A stretch of DNA of 64,000 nt from Acinetobacter sp. XS-4. GTDB taxonomy: Bacteria > Pseudomonadota > Gammaproteobacteria > Pseudomonadales > Moraxellaceae. The notes under the pieces are model-generated. The model searched no databases. It was not told the origin of the DNA and was given only the letters and a program-made list of their open reading frames with translations. Of this stretch, positions 1-7,916 are shown in pieces. Position 1 is the first letter of the stretch; the number at the start of each line of letters is the position of its first letter. The position numbers were made by a program, and so were the translations under genes. Location of the stretch: positions 558,001-622,000 of the forward strand of contig NZ_CP094657.1 of the NCBI RefSeq assembly GCF_023920705.1, in the 5' to 3' direction.

Positions 1-787
1 CTGCACTTTCTAAGGCACGTGTCGCAGTTGTACCAACGGCAATCACTTTATTGCCGCGTGCTTTAGTCGCCAAAATTAAATCAATGGTTTCTTGAGGTAC
101 ATCACACCATTCACTGTGCATGATATGGTTGGTAATGTCATCAGTGCGAACTGGCATAAATGTGCCGGCTCCCACGTGTAAAGTCACAAAAGTTTTTTGA
201 ACATTTTTTTGTTCTAATTTTTCTAAAAGTGTTTCATCAAAATGCAAGCTTGCAGTAGGTGCTGCAACACTGGCAATTTTTTCTGGGTTATGGAAAACCG
301 TTTGATAGCGTTCAGTGTCAATTTCTTCTGCTTCACGGTTAAAGTAAGGCGGAATAGGTAGCTGACCATATTGCTCAAGTACAGGTAAAATAGGCTGTGA
401 AAACTCAACCACAAATAAATTTTCATGACGACCACGTACAATTACAGGAATGTTATCGGCACCGACATAAAGCTCGGCACCCGCTTTAGGTGAGTTGCTC
501 GATTTAATATGGCAATACGCTGTGGTGTGGTTCAGCATGCGCTCAACCAAAATCTCAATAGCACCGCCTGTAGAACGCTTTCCTTTAAGTCGCGCTTTCA
601 TGACTTTAGTGTCATTGAGCACTAATAGATCACCTTCTTCGAACAGATCGATAATGTCTGTGAACATGTGATCGTGATATTGACCCTTTGAGTCTAGGTG
701 CAACAACCTTGAAGCACTACGTGATTCGAGAGGGTAACGGGCAATAAGTTCATCAGGTAATTCAAAGGAAAAGTCGGACAGTTGCAT
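1..787 (-). CDS. queA: QueA, S-adenosylmethionine:tRNA ribosyltransferase-isomerase (3' part outside the window)
   Basis: This is the N-terminal ~262 residues of QueA, which transfers the ribosyl part of S-adenosylmethionine to preQ1-tRNA in queuosine synthesis. The ATG lies at 787-785 on the minus strand and the protein opens [20 protein letters not shown], a typical QueA start. Later segments [22 protein letters not shown] and [11 protein letters not shown] are family signatures. The frame is open to the window edge, so the C-terminus is missing only because the window ends. The gene diverges from the tRNA-Leu gene that is the island integration site. Confidence 0.93.
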   Translation of the reverse strand, partial: MQLSDFSFELPDELIARYPLESRSASRLLHLDSKGQYHDHMFTDIIDLFEEGDLLVLNDTKVMKARLKGKRSTGGAIEILVERMLNHTTAYCHIKSSNSPKAGAELYVGADNIPVIVRGRHENLFVVEFSQPILPVLEQYGQLPIPPYFNREAEEIDTERYQTVFHNPEKIASVAAPTASLHFDETLLEKLEQKNVQKTFVTLHVGAGTFMPVRTDDITNHIMHSEWCDVPQETIDLILATKARGNKVIAVGTTATRALESA

Positions 788-916
788 ATTTAAAAAAAAC
801 ACCGCAAAAATTGGGCCTAGTATAAACTTTTTCGCTTTTTTATGGCTGTGCTTATGGCCTAAATCATGAAAAATGTTTAAGTGGTCTAAAAGTGAACGAT
901 AATATTCACTTAGGGT

Positions 917-944
917 TTGACAAGTTTTACAAACGCGCTAATAT
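917..944 (+). promoter_or_regulatory. Promoter of the tRNA-Leu gene
   Basis: A perfect -35 TTGACA (917-922) and a -10 TAATAT (939-944) are separated by 16 bases and lie about 25 bases before the tRNA 5' end. The strength suits a stable RNA gene. It is inferred from consensus only. Confidence 0.7.
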
Positions 945-968
945 ACGCAACACAAACATACTTCCTCT

Positions 969-1055
969 CCCGAGGTGGTGAAATTGGTAGACGCGGCGGA
1001 CTCAAAATCCGCTGTCAGAGATGACGTGTCGGTTCGAGTCCGACCCTCGGGACCA
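969..1055 (+). tRNA. tRNA-Leu (anticodon CAA)
   Basis: The 87-base gene folds as a class II tRNA. Acceptor arms CCCGAGG (969-975) and CCTCGGG pair, and the anticodon arm has loop CTCAAAA, giving anticodon CAA for UUG codons. It has a long variable arm, a T-loop GGTTCGAGTCC and an encoded CCA end (1053-1055). Its 3' 21 bases (1035-1055) are repeated exactly at 20239-20259, so this gene is the integration site of the island that follows. The 3' part now present may have been supplied by the island on entry. Confidence 0.97.
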
Positions 1056-1122
1056 GATTCAGAATCGTAAGATTCTACGAAAACCCCTAAGCTAACGGCT
1101 TAGGGGTTTTTTGTTTTAGAAA
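1035..1122 (+). repeat. Left attachment repeat (attL)
   Basis: This stretch runs from the T-arm of tRNA-Leu through its terminator and recurs at 20239-20326 in the same orientation, with four mismatches in 88 bases (at 1056, 1067, 1070 and 1079 compared with 20260, 20271, 20274 and 20283). The first 21 bases are identical. A long imperfect repeat at a tRNA 3' end beside a tyrosine integrase is the classic att signature. Confidence 0.93.
1081..1117 (+). terminator. Intrinsic terminator of tRNA-Leu (left copy)
   Basis: Arms AAACCCCTAAGC (1081-1092) and GCTTAGGGGTTT (1098-1109) form a 12-bp stem with a 5-base loop, followed by T-rich sequence. It lies inside the duplicated attachment repeat, and an identical hairpin sits at 20285-20313. 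Confidence 0.93.
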
Positions 1123-1208
1123 ACAAATATTTATACTCCATTAACTAATTGATTTATAAAGTTGCTCAAAGTTTTTCCTGAGAAATTACCCCTCTTGATA
1201 GAAATAAT

Positions 1209-1229
1209 AAACATCCATATAAACATCCA
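1209..1229 (+). repeat. Paired AAACATCCA repeats, possible integrase arm sites (left)
   Basis: AAACATCCA occurs at 1209-1217 and 1221-1229, starting 12 bases apart. The same pair with the same 12-base phase recurs just inside the right end (20163-20171 and 20175-20183, the last copy being AGACATCCA). Short direct repeats near both ends are what the N-terminal arm-binding domain of tyrosine integrases recognises. The assignment is inference. Confidence 0.6.
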
Positions 1230-1259
1230 GAACTTCTTTCACATATTAATGAAATCAGA

Positions 1260-2573
1260 ATGGCTAGGATTGTTAAACCTTTAACTGTTACTCAAATTGA
1301 TGCTTCACAACCTAAAGAAAAAGATTACAACTTATCTGATGGTGAAGGACTTTACTTACGTATAAGAACCTCAGGAACAAAAACGTGGATATTTCAATAT
1401 AAGAACCAGCAAGATGTTCGAGTAGTGATTACCGTAGGAAACTACCCACAATATAAATTAGCTTTAGCTCGTGAAAAGAAAAGAGATTACTTAAGTATCT
1501 TGGCAGAAGGTAAAGACCTTAAAGAATATTTAGACTCATTAAAAAAGAAGTCTACTCAAGAACTTTCACTTGAGGTCATAACACGTACATGGTTAGAACA
1601 ATATTCAGTTAAGAAGTCTCTAGATGAAGAAACTAAAAGGAAAAGAATTAGGAAATTTGAAAACCATATGTTTCCTTATATTGGGCATTTGCAAATAACA
1701 GATATTCGGTCCAGTGACCTAAGATTGTTATTAAATAAGATTTATGAGAAAAGTGCTGATAATGCACAACGGATACGTTCTGATCTAATTCTAATTTTTA
1801 GCTATGCTGTTCAATATGGCTATATTGAAGTCAATCATGCAAGAGAGATGGAGAGCCTTGATTTAACAGCCCCTAAAAAACATAGACCAGCTTTATCTTT
1901 AGAAAGATTACCTGAGTTAATACGGCGTATAAAAAGTGATACAGGGCAACCGTTAACCAAGTTTGGAATTCTATTAGGTCTACATATCTTTATACGTTCT
2001 TCAGAATTACGGTTTGCTAGATGGAGTGAAATTGATTTAGTAAAGAAGCAATGGGTACTTCCTCCTAAAAGAAATGAGGTAAGAGGGGCTAAGCATTCTG
2101 ACCGTGGAGCCAAAATGAGAACTCAGCATATTGTTCCTTTATCTGACTATGCAATTGGGATACTTAAAGAAATAAAGCTCATTACTATGGGAAGTGAATA
2201 TATCTTTCCTAGCTCATATAAAAGTGCTCAATTTCTAGGTGAGAATACATTCAATGATGCCTTAAGAAGAATGGGATATGATACTCAATCGGAACTATGC
2301 TTTCATGGATTGAGAGCTATGGCTCGTTCGGCATTAGGTGAGTGTGGGTTGTTTCAGAAAGATGCTATAGAAAAGCAAATGAGTCACCAAGAGCGAAATA
2401 ATGTAGTGGGAGCGTATACGCACGTTGCTGAGTACTTACAAGAACGAAAGGAAATGATGGAGTGGTGGAGCCAATATCTTTTAGATATTGAAAAAGGTGG
2501 ATATGTTTCGCCTTACTATTATGCTAATCCAGAAAAAAATAATGTAGTTGTCTTCCAAAGAAATATTGCGTAA
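1260..2573 (+). CDS. Tyrosine-type integrase of the island (P4-like)
   Basis: The 437-aa protein would integrate and excise the island at tRNA-Leu. The N-terminal ~90 residues (LSDGEGLYLRIRTSGTKTWIFQYK) match the DUF4102 arm-DNA-binding domain, followed by a helical SAM-like core-binding domain. The catalytic domain shows R246 in FIRSSELR, the box II motif H349-G-L-R352, H376 in SHQERN and Y386 as the likely nucleophile in GAYTHVAEY. The C-terminal MMEWWSQYL is typical of P4-type integrases. The frame is intact and of usual length, and it sits next to attL reading inward. A recognisable excisionase was not found. Confidence 0.96.
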   Translation: MARIVKPLTVTQIDASQPKEKDYNLSDGEGLYLRIRTSGTKTWIFQYKNQQDVRVVITVGNYPQYKLALAREKKRDYLSILAEGKDLKEYLDSLKKKSTQELSLEVITRTWLEQYSVKKSLDEETKRKRIRKFENHMFPYIGHLQITDIRSSDLRLLLNKIYEKSADNAQRIRSDLILIFSYAVQYGYIEVNHAREMESLDLTAPKKHRPALSLERLPELIRRIKSDTGQPLTKFGILLGLHIFIRSSELRFARWSEIDLVKKQWVLPPKRNEVRGAKHSDRGAKMRTQHIVPLSDYAIGILKEIKLITMGSEYIFPSSYKSAQFLGENTFNDALRRMGYDTQSELCFHGLRAMARSALGECGLFQKDAIEKQMSHQERNNVVGAYTHVAEYLQERKEMMEWWSQYLLDIEKGGYVSPYYYANPEKNNVVVFQRNIA

Positions 2574-2665
2574 ATGAAATGATTATTTTGCATGGTTGGC
2601 TTCTTTGGCTATACGTATATTATTTGAAGTTGGTATAACGATAGTTTTTAAACTAGGGTTTTGTA

Positions 2666-3310
2666 ATGAAAATAAAAGGTACTGAGGTTGGTTTCGTTTT
2701 TGGGGAAACAGTTGAAAATATTTTTGATAATACGGTAATGGCTGTAGCAGAAACAGCTCTAGGAGAAGCAATTAAAGCTTTTCCAATAGTGAATGTATTA
2801 AAAGGAGTTCACGGTGCAAGAATTTCGTATAGGGAACAACAACGAGCTAATCTTTTTTTAGAGTTTGTTCAAGAGGTTGAACAAAACCATACGGGACAGG
2901 TTCTTAGGATATTTCAGGGTCAAAATAATATAGAAATGGGAGGAGAAATACTTAATGCTTTAGAAAATAGTTATTTGGCAATACAGTCTCAAATGATCGC
3001 AAGAGTAGTGATTTTATATGATGTAAAACAAATAGATAGAAAAAAATTTCTAAAATACTCTCATATTATTCCAAAATTAAGTTCTTTTTTACTGGAACAA
3101 ATAAGTACTTGCTTTAGCCTTCATTTAGAAAGACAAAATGATGAAGACTATAGAATATTTAATAGTGATTGCGATGGAGCTGGGCAGGAACTCACAAGTT
3201 ATGGTTTCCTTAATGCTATGACAACAGCAGGGGGAGGAGATGTTTATCAAGGAACGGAGGAGTTAGAGTTCTTCTATGAATATATCTTGAATAACAGACA
3301 TAATATGTAA
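2666..3310 (+). CDS. Unknown 214-aa island protein
   Basis: I do not recognise this family. The ATG at 2666 is preceded by AGGG about 10 bases upstream. The N-terminal third has small and hydrophobic residues (TALGEAIKAFPIVNVLKGVHGARISY), which could be a membrane-associated or amphipathic helix. The rest is mixed helical sequence without cysteine clusters or nuclease motifs, ending in a glycine-rich turn (TAGGGDVYQG) and an acidic, aromatic helix. The layout, a short hydrophobic segment then a globular domain, recalls small membrane-associated or immunity proteins carried by islands, but no function is supported. It has no close partner gene. Confidence 0.75.
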   Translation: MKIKGTEVGFVFGETVENIFDNTVMAVAETALGEAIKAFPIVNVLKGVHGARISYREQQRANLFLEFVQEVEQNHTGQVLRIFQGQNNIEMGGEILNALENSYLAIQSQMIARVVILYDVKQIDRKKFLKYSHIIPKLSSFLLEQISTCFSLHLERQNDEDYRIFNSDCDGAGQELTSYGFLNAMTTAGGGDVYQGTEELEFFYEYILNNRHNM

Positions 3311-3437
3311 GATGATTTGATTAAAAGTCAAACTCCATTTGCCTGTCTACTACTTATTTTTAGGATTATCAGGATCAAATTGATATTTATCCCTAGTAGA
3401 ATATTGCTCTTCCCAGAAGAGAACATCTAGTTATTAC

Positions 3438-3478
3438 CAGTGGTTAAAAACTTGTATCAACCAACTTTTTAACCACTG
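3438..3478. repeat. 13-bp perfect inverted repeat upstream of the leader promoter
   Basis: CAGTGGTTAAAAA (3438-3450) and its exact complement TTTTTAACCACTG (3466-3478) surround a 15-base loop. It ends 10 bases before the -35 box at 3489. It could be a bidirectional terminator that insulates the next transcription unit or a protein-binding site. The A/T runs on both arms favour a terminator-like fold. Confidence 0.7.
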
Positions 3479-3488
3479 ATAAAAACTA

Positions 3489-3518
3489 TTGACGATTACA
3501 ATCATTCACAATTATCAT
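3489..3518 (+). promoter_or_regulatory. Promoter of the structured leader
   Basis: TTGACG (3489-3494) and TATCAT (3513-3518) are separated by 18 bases and resemble a sigma-70 promoter. Transcription would start near 3525, about 210 bases before the next start codon, so the whole foldable region would be in the RNA. Confidence 0.6.
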
Positions 3519-3524
3519 CTAGTC

Positions 3525-3722
3525 GCTGACCACATTGTCAGTCGGTCGTCGCAGACCGTTTAGTAAAGTGCATCAGATTACTCCTTCTGAGGGGTAGTTT
3601 TGTGTAATCGATCGTCCCTCGCTTGTTGCGGTAGGGCGAGTGAGGGACACCTTCGGGTGTGCTGATTCTTTACTATCAGTCTGCGAACCCTTGCTCGTTC
3701 TGCCACCATAATCAACGAAGGG
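3525..3722 (+). ncRNA. Candidate structured RNA or 5' leader
   Basis: This GC-rich block stands out in AT-rich island DNA and holds many nested complementary segments. An outer stem pairs CGCAGAC (3550-3556) with GTCTGCG (3679-3685) and TAGTAAAG (3561-3568) with CTTTACTA (3668-3675). Inside are ATCAG/CTGAT (3572-3576 and 3662-3666), GATTAC/GTAATC (3576-3581 and 3604-3609), GTCCCTCGCT with AGTGAGGGAC (3614-3623 and 3639-3648) and a UUCG hairpin ACACC-TTCG-GGTGT (3647-3660). A last hairpin, CCCTT/CGTT with AACGAAGGG (3688-3699 and 3714-3722), covers the purine-rich ribosome site of the next gene. I recognise no known RNA family. It may be a cis-acting leader or an independent RNA. Confidence 0.6.
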
Positions 3723-3733
3723 ACTTTATAATA

Positions 3734-5131
3734 ATGAAACTTAATAAAATAACTTTAGGTATTATTGCCTGTACTTTAGGCGCGTCCATATATTCCTATC
3801 ACTTGTATGCTGGTAAGAATCCTCAACTTGCTACTGATACAGTAGTTCAGCAAAAAACAGCGCCTTCAGAAAAGAAAGATGGCAGAGTAGTGGTCAAAGA
3901 CCTAAATAACGCTCAAGAATTATTTAGTACGTTATACATATCAGTTAGTGAAAATAATCTAAAAAATAACCAAGACTTAGCTAAATTTAATGAAGCAAAG
4001 AATAGTGAGTATAAGTCCATCTCATATCTGAAAGATGTCTTGACTGCATATAAATACAAAGGCGTTAAGTCATATAAGAATAAAGGTGAAGATCGTTACT
4101 TAGTTGCTTTTACACATAAAGATGCAGAGTACTCAGGTCATGCATCAGTAGGAACCGACTTAGATTTATTCTTATTCAAAAAGTCAGGTGAAGAGTACGA
4201 GCTGATTGCTAAGACTTCTCGTGAGGGGTTAGTGAATGGAGGATCGGGAAACACAGGTGTAGATGATATGACTTATGATCATATTATGAATAGTGAACCG
4301 ATAGACATTGGTAGTCAGTACAAGGGCTTTATCGTTAGTCAATGGTTCGGTGGTGGTGGTCATTCTAATAAATCTGCTTATATTGTTTTATTAGATGAGA
4401 AAAATAAGAAAATATATGATATTGCAAATGATATTTCGTTTGCAGAGGAAGGTTGGGCGAATAATGCAGAGTATAAATATGATTCTTTTTACTTCTTAGA
4501 TAAAAGCAAAGAAAGCAGTAATGTTTATGATTTAGCAATTCTCTATGAGGGAAATAAGGATATACGGAAATCTTTTGAAGATGCCCCTAAGATAGTTCCT
4601 TATAATGTCTACAAAACTTATAAATTTGATGGTAAAAGCTACAAATTAGAATCTGAGCAGCCTAATCCATATTCTGAAACTATAAATTTTGACGGTTATC
4701 AAAATTATTTTTCAAAAATAAATAATGAGGGATATGCACCCATATTTTATGAATCTGTTCTTAAATTTGTAGATGATGGATTTATTGATTATTGGTTGAG
4801 TAATGGTATTCGTGTCTATAAGCCATCAGAGAAAACAGAAGAGTTTTTTACATGGAAAGTAAAAGGGCTAAAAGTTCATGGGTTAGATGTCATTGGAGTA
4901 CAAAGAGGTGTTTGTGATATCAGTGGTGAAAATAGGTGTGGTTATGCTGGTGACACCATAGTTGTTTTTGATGCTAGTGTTGATCAAGCAAGAAAAGTAC
5001 TAAAAGAAAAGACATTTGTAGATTACGCAAATTTAAGCGCTGACCAAAAGGGAACTTACCCTTATTTAGACTCCATTGTATTTAATGGTAAGAAAAAAGC
5101 AGCATTATATTTTCTTAATGAAAACCCATAA
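3734..5131 (+). CDS. Unknown exported protein, 465 aa
   Basis: The protein has an N-terminal signal or anchor helix (MKLNKITLGIIACTLGASIYSYHLYAG) and a long hydrophilic, Tyr/Lys/Asp-rich remainder, so it is probably periplasmic or membrane-tethered. I chose the ATG at 3734 because GAAGGG lies about 11 bases upstream. The longer frame from 3659 would start inside the foldable leader and lacks a signal at its N-terminus. A GGGGHSNKSAY turn and two cysteines in VCDISGENRCGY near the C-terminus, possibly a disulfide, are the only distinctive segments. I do not recognise the family. It begins a three-gene run on the same strand. Confidence 0.85.
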   Translation: MKLNKITLGIIACTLGASIYSYHLYAGKNPQLATDTVVQQKTAPSEKKDGRVVVKDLNNAQELFSTLYISVSENNLKNNQDLAKFNEAKNSEYKSISYLKDVLTAYKYKGVKSYKNKGEDRYLVAFTHKDAEYSGHASVGTDLDLFLFKKSGEEYELIAKTSREGLVNGGSGNTGVDDMTYDHIMNSEPIDIGSQYKGFIVSQWFGGGGHSNKSAYIVLLDEKNKKIYDIANDISFAEEGWANNAEYKYDSFYFLDKSKESSNVYDLAILYEGNKDIRKSFEDAPKIVPYNVYKTYKFDGKSYKLESEQPNPYSETINFDGYQNYFSKINNEGYAPIFYESVLKFVDDGFIDYWLSNGIRVYKPSEKTEEFFTWKVKGLKVHGLDVIGVQRGVCDISGENRCGYAGDTIVVFDASVDQARKVLKEKTFVDYANLSADQKGTYPYLDSIVFNGKKKAALYFLNENP

Positions 5132-5180
5132 GGTGAATAGCTTTTCATAGTTTTATGCATTCATTAGTGGGGAAAATAAA

Positions 5181-5975
5181 GTGCTACGTTGGATTTTTGG
5201 TGTTATAGGTTTTTTTATTGCTGGTCCTATAGGTTTCTTTATAGGATTTGGTATTGGCTATCTTGCAGCTCTTCCGTTTAAAGAGGAAGAGAGCAGAACG
5301 GTTGATCCATACCTAAATAACAATAAAGTTGAACCATCAATAAAATTGGGACAAAGTTTAATTGAACAAATTTATCCATGTGTAGATATTGTTTGCCACT
5401 ATGCTTTACTTCATGAGCTTACTTGGAACCCAGACAAGGTAAACTTTGTTAAGAATATATTTATTGAAGCTTGTGAAAATGATAATGAAATAGTACTCCT
5501 ACGCGAGCGAATTAAATTAACTAATCGTCCCTCTATCTCACAATCAATTCGAGATTTTCTGGCTCTTCAACCAAATGAACCTAGGAAGGCTGAAATCTAT
5601 ATCAATGTGATGATTTTGATATTTAATACTTGTAGAAATACAGAAGTTTTTAAAACAGAAGTTCTTCAATTCGGTTCAAATATAGGTCTTGGACGTAACT
5701 ATTGTATAGAAGAGCTTGAGAATTTTATTAAACATGCATCAGAACAAGAAAAAGACACTCCTGTAGTAGAAGAACTTAATGAACGTGAAATAGCTGCAAA
5801 GGTTTTAGGTATCTCAGTTCATGCTTCTAATGATGAAATTAAGAAAGCCCATCGTATGAAAATAAGAGATTTTCATTCTGATCGTAATGTTGGTGTCACT
5901 GATGCAGTAAGAGAAATTCTTGAGCAAAAGGCAGCAGAAATTAACCATGCTAGAGATGTCTTATTAAAACTTTAA
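5181..5975 (+). CDS. Membrane-anchored protein with a C-terminal J-like domain (DjlA-like layout)
   Basis: The GTG at 5181 follows a good GTGGGGA ribosome site. Residues 1-30 are a glycine-rich membrane segment (GVIGFFIAGPIGFFIGFGIG), the middle ~150 residues are helical, and the last ~60 residues (AAKVLGISVHASNDEIKKAH) read as a DnaJ domain. The order TM, helical middle, C-terminal J domain is that of DjlA, whose middle is a TerB-type domain. The homology of the middle part is inference. The J-domain signature HPD is HSD here (232-234), and the proline is normally essential for stimulating DnaK, so the domain may be non-canonical. It lies 49 bases after the exported protein and 33 before the zinc-ribbon gene, probably one operon. 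Confidence 0.85.
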   Translation: MLRWIFGVIGFFIAGPIGFFIGFGIGYLAALPFKEEESRTVDPYLNNNKVEPSIKLGQSLIEQIYPCVDIVCHYALLHELTWNPDKVNFVKNIFIEACENDNEIVLLRERIKLTNRPSISQSIRDFLALQPNEPRKAEIYINVMILIFNTCRNTEVFKTEVLQFGSNIGLGRNYCIEELENFIKHASEQEKDTPVVEELNEREIAAKVLGISVHASNDEIKKAHRMKIRDFHSDRNVGVTDAVREILEQKAAEINHARDVLLKL

Positions 5976-6008
5976 TAATTCTACGATTGGTCTAAAAGGA
6001 ATAATAAG

Positions 6009-6782
6009 ATGGCTCTTATAGAATGCTTTAAATGCGGGAATGAAATTTCAAGTGAAGTACTCAAGTGCCCATATTGTGGATTGCCACAGTATGGTAATTT
6101 TTCTAAAAAGAAAATAAGTGAAGTAGAGCTACCAAATTCAATAAATAGTACTGATCAAAAGTATTCAGGTACAAAAGATAAAAGAGAGAATGTAAATACA
6201 TCTCTAAAGAAAAGTAATTTCTTTAATGATAATAAATATACGTTAATCATTGGTGTCGTTGTTTTTGCAATTTTATTATTTAAAGTACCTAAAGCTTTGA
6301 AGAGTATCCCAGAAGAGGCTCCTGTAGCAGAATCATCTTACGATTCAAATGAAGATACTACTACTGATACACAGGAAACAATAAGCCAAACAGAGGAGAG
6401 TAGTGACCAAGTAAGCAGTGAAACAAATGAAGGTACTAATGTCTTTGATAATAATAATATAGTTGTAGATGACAGGATTGCTAACTATGCTAGTCCTCAA
6501 GAAGCGTTAAATGACTGTTTAAAGCATCCAAGTAATTTTGAAGATAAAAGTAGAGTACAGAATCCATGTGAAGAAGGAACAGATTGTTCTTATGCATGGG
6601 AATATGAGCAAAGATGTGGATTCATATTAGATACTTATTATCCAAATTGCTTCTTTGATGTTAGTTACTCTGTACAAGTAAGTTGCTTAGCAAGTGGTGA
6701 GCGTGTTTCCCGTGATATTGATTATTGGGACCCAAACTTAAAATTTAAAGAAAAAACTACTCTTATGGATTTGAACAACTAG
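6009..6782 (+). CDS. Zinc-ribbon single-pass membrane protein
   Basis: The 257-aa protein starts with a zinc ribbon of two CxxC knuckles (CFKCGNEI and CPYCGLPQ, residues 6-25). After a Ser/Lys-rich linker comes one membrane helix (YTLIIGVVVFAILLFKV, about residues 77-93). A long acidic Ser/Thr/Glu linker leads to a C-terminal domain with seven or eight cysteines (CLKHP, NPCEEGTDCSY, QRCGF, NCFF, SCLAS) that could form disulfides outside the membrane. With the ribbon inside, this would be a signal-spanning or anchoring protein. It is the last gene of the three-gene run. The exact function is unknown. Confidence 0.85.
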   Translation: MALIECFKCGNEISSEVLKCPYCGLPQYGNFSKKKISEVELPNSINSTDQKYSGTKDKRENVNTSLKKSNFFNDNKYTLIIGVVVFAILLFKVPKALKSIPEEAPVAESSYDSNEDTTTDTQETISQTEESSDQVSSETNEGTNVFDNNNIVVDDRIANYASPQEALNDCLKHPSNFEDKSRVQNPCEEGTDCSYAWEYEQRCGFILDTYYPNCFFDVSYSVQVSCLASGERVSRDIDYWDPNLKFKEKTTLMDLNN

Positions 6783-6944
6783 ATCATGCATAGACTTGGG
6801 TTATATGTATGCATTTATAGGCAAGAATACTACTACTGGATACATCGTGAACTTTCACGGAAGGATATGTTGGTAAAAGGAAGAATGAGATTAGCTTATC
6901 TAAATCAAGAGTTTTATTTTATTGTTGTTCTATTACCTATCATT

Positions 6945-6985
6945 CGATAAATATAAAAATCATCTTTTACATTTATCGGTTTTTC
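6945..6985 (+). terminator. Probable terminator of the three-gene run
   Basis: CGATAAAT (6945-6952) pairs with ATTTATCG (6971-6978) across an 18-base loop and is followed by GTTTTTCT. The remaining intergenic DNA (6783-7079) holds only a second inverted repeat, TGGATTTA/TAAATCCA near 7017-7041, before the EcsC-like gene. Confidence 0.5.
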
Positions 6986-7079
6986 TATAGTACAAAATTT
7001 GAGAATATTTTTTAAATGGATTTAAATCATTATAAATCCAAGTATAATTATCTTATTACTTTAGAAGAAAATAGAGCAT

Positions 7080-7706
7080 ATGGTAAATAATTTAACTGAA
7101 AATAAGATCATGGAAGTTTTAAATTGGTCTTATGATAAAGCTGTGAATGGAGTTGTTGGTTTGGATTCAGCCTATGATTTGGCTAAAGATTATAAAAAAA
7201 CAGATGATAGTTTATATAATCAAGTTAACTCCTTAATTCGTTGGCAAAATACTAAAGCAGGCACATCTGGGTTTATAACTGGGCTTGGGGGAATTATTAC
7301 TTTACCAGTTGCTATTCCAGCAAATGTAGCCAGTGTAATGTATGTTCAGATTCGTATGATTGCAGCTATTGCTCATATGGGGGGACATAATTTAAATGAT
7401 GATAGAGTGAGATCTTTAGTATTTGTTTGTCTTACGGGTAATGCTGCAAAAGATATTTTAAAAGATGTTGGCATCGTAGTAGGAAAGAAGTTAGCCGAAA
7501 ATGCTATCAAAAATATTAGTGGAAAAACTATTACAGCAATAAACAAAAAAGTAGGGTTTCGCTTATTAACTAAATTTGGTGAAAAAGGTGCTATCAATCT
7601 TGGTAAGACAATTCCTTTATTTGGGGGGATTGTAGGGGCAACGTTTGACTCTATAACAACTAATACTATTGGAAATATTGCGAGAGATACCTTTATCACT
7701 ATTTAA
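7080..7706 (+). CDS. EcsC-family protein
   Basis: The 208-aa protein matches the EcsC family in its core: LIRWQNTKAGTSGFITGLGG, then ITLPVAIPANVASVMYVQIR, then MIAAIAHMGGHNLNDDRVRS. EcsC is named after the third gene of the Bacillus ecs ABC-transporter operon. Its biochemical role is not settled, and the glycine/alanine-rich hydrophobic stretches suggest membrane association. The C-terminal IPLFGGIVGATFDSITTNTIG is also typical. It stands alone, converges on the SIR2 gene, and has a hairpin terminator directly after its stop. EcsC proteins are frequent cargo of accessory regions. Confidence 0.88.
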   Translation: MVNNLTENKIMEVLNWSYDKAVNGVVGLDSAYDLAKDYKKTDDSLYNQVNSLIRWQNTKAGTSGFITGLGGIITLPVAIPANVASVMYVQIRMIAAIAHMGGHNLNDDRVRSLVFVCLTGNAAKDILKDVGIVVGKKLAENAIKNISGKTITAINKKVGFRLLTKFGEKGAINLGKTIPLFGGIVGATFDSITTNTIGNIARDTFITI

Positions 7707-7733
7707 AATTCTTAACGCTTCATCATGATAGGA

Positions 7734-7768
7734 GGGTAGATCTGTAGAAGTCTACCCTTCATTTTAAG
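7734..7768 (+). terminator. Terminator after the EcsC-family gene
   Basis: AGGGTAGA (7734-7741) pairs with TCTACCCT (7752-7759), and a T-rich tail TCATTTT follows. It lies 28 bases after the stop codon. Confidence 0.75.
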
Positions 7769-7916
7769 TTAACTGTCGTATTTGATGATATAGATTAAGC
7801 ATATTATTCAGTTTATTTATTAAAATTTGATAATTTGTAGCCCTTTAGCTTGCTTATGGGCTTTAACTCACTTTTCTTTCCACCTTTAATGATTTTACAG
7901 TACTGTGTTATAGCCT

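Noticed and set aside
3659..3733. 25 extra N-terminal codons of the exported protein (GTG-started frame)
   Set aside because: This segment lies inside the structured leader, encodes no signal peptide and would hide the good signal sequence that begins at the ATG at 3734, which has its own ribosome site.
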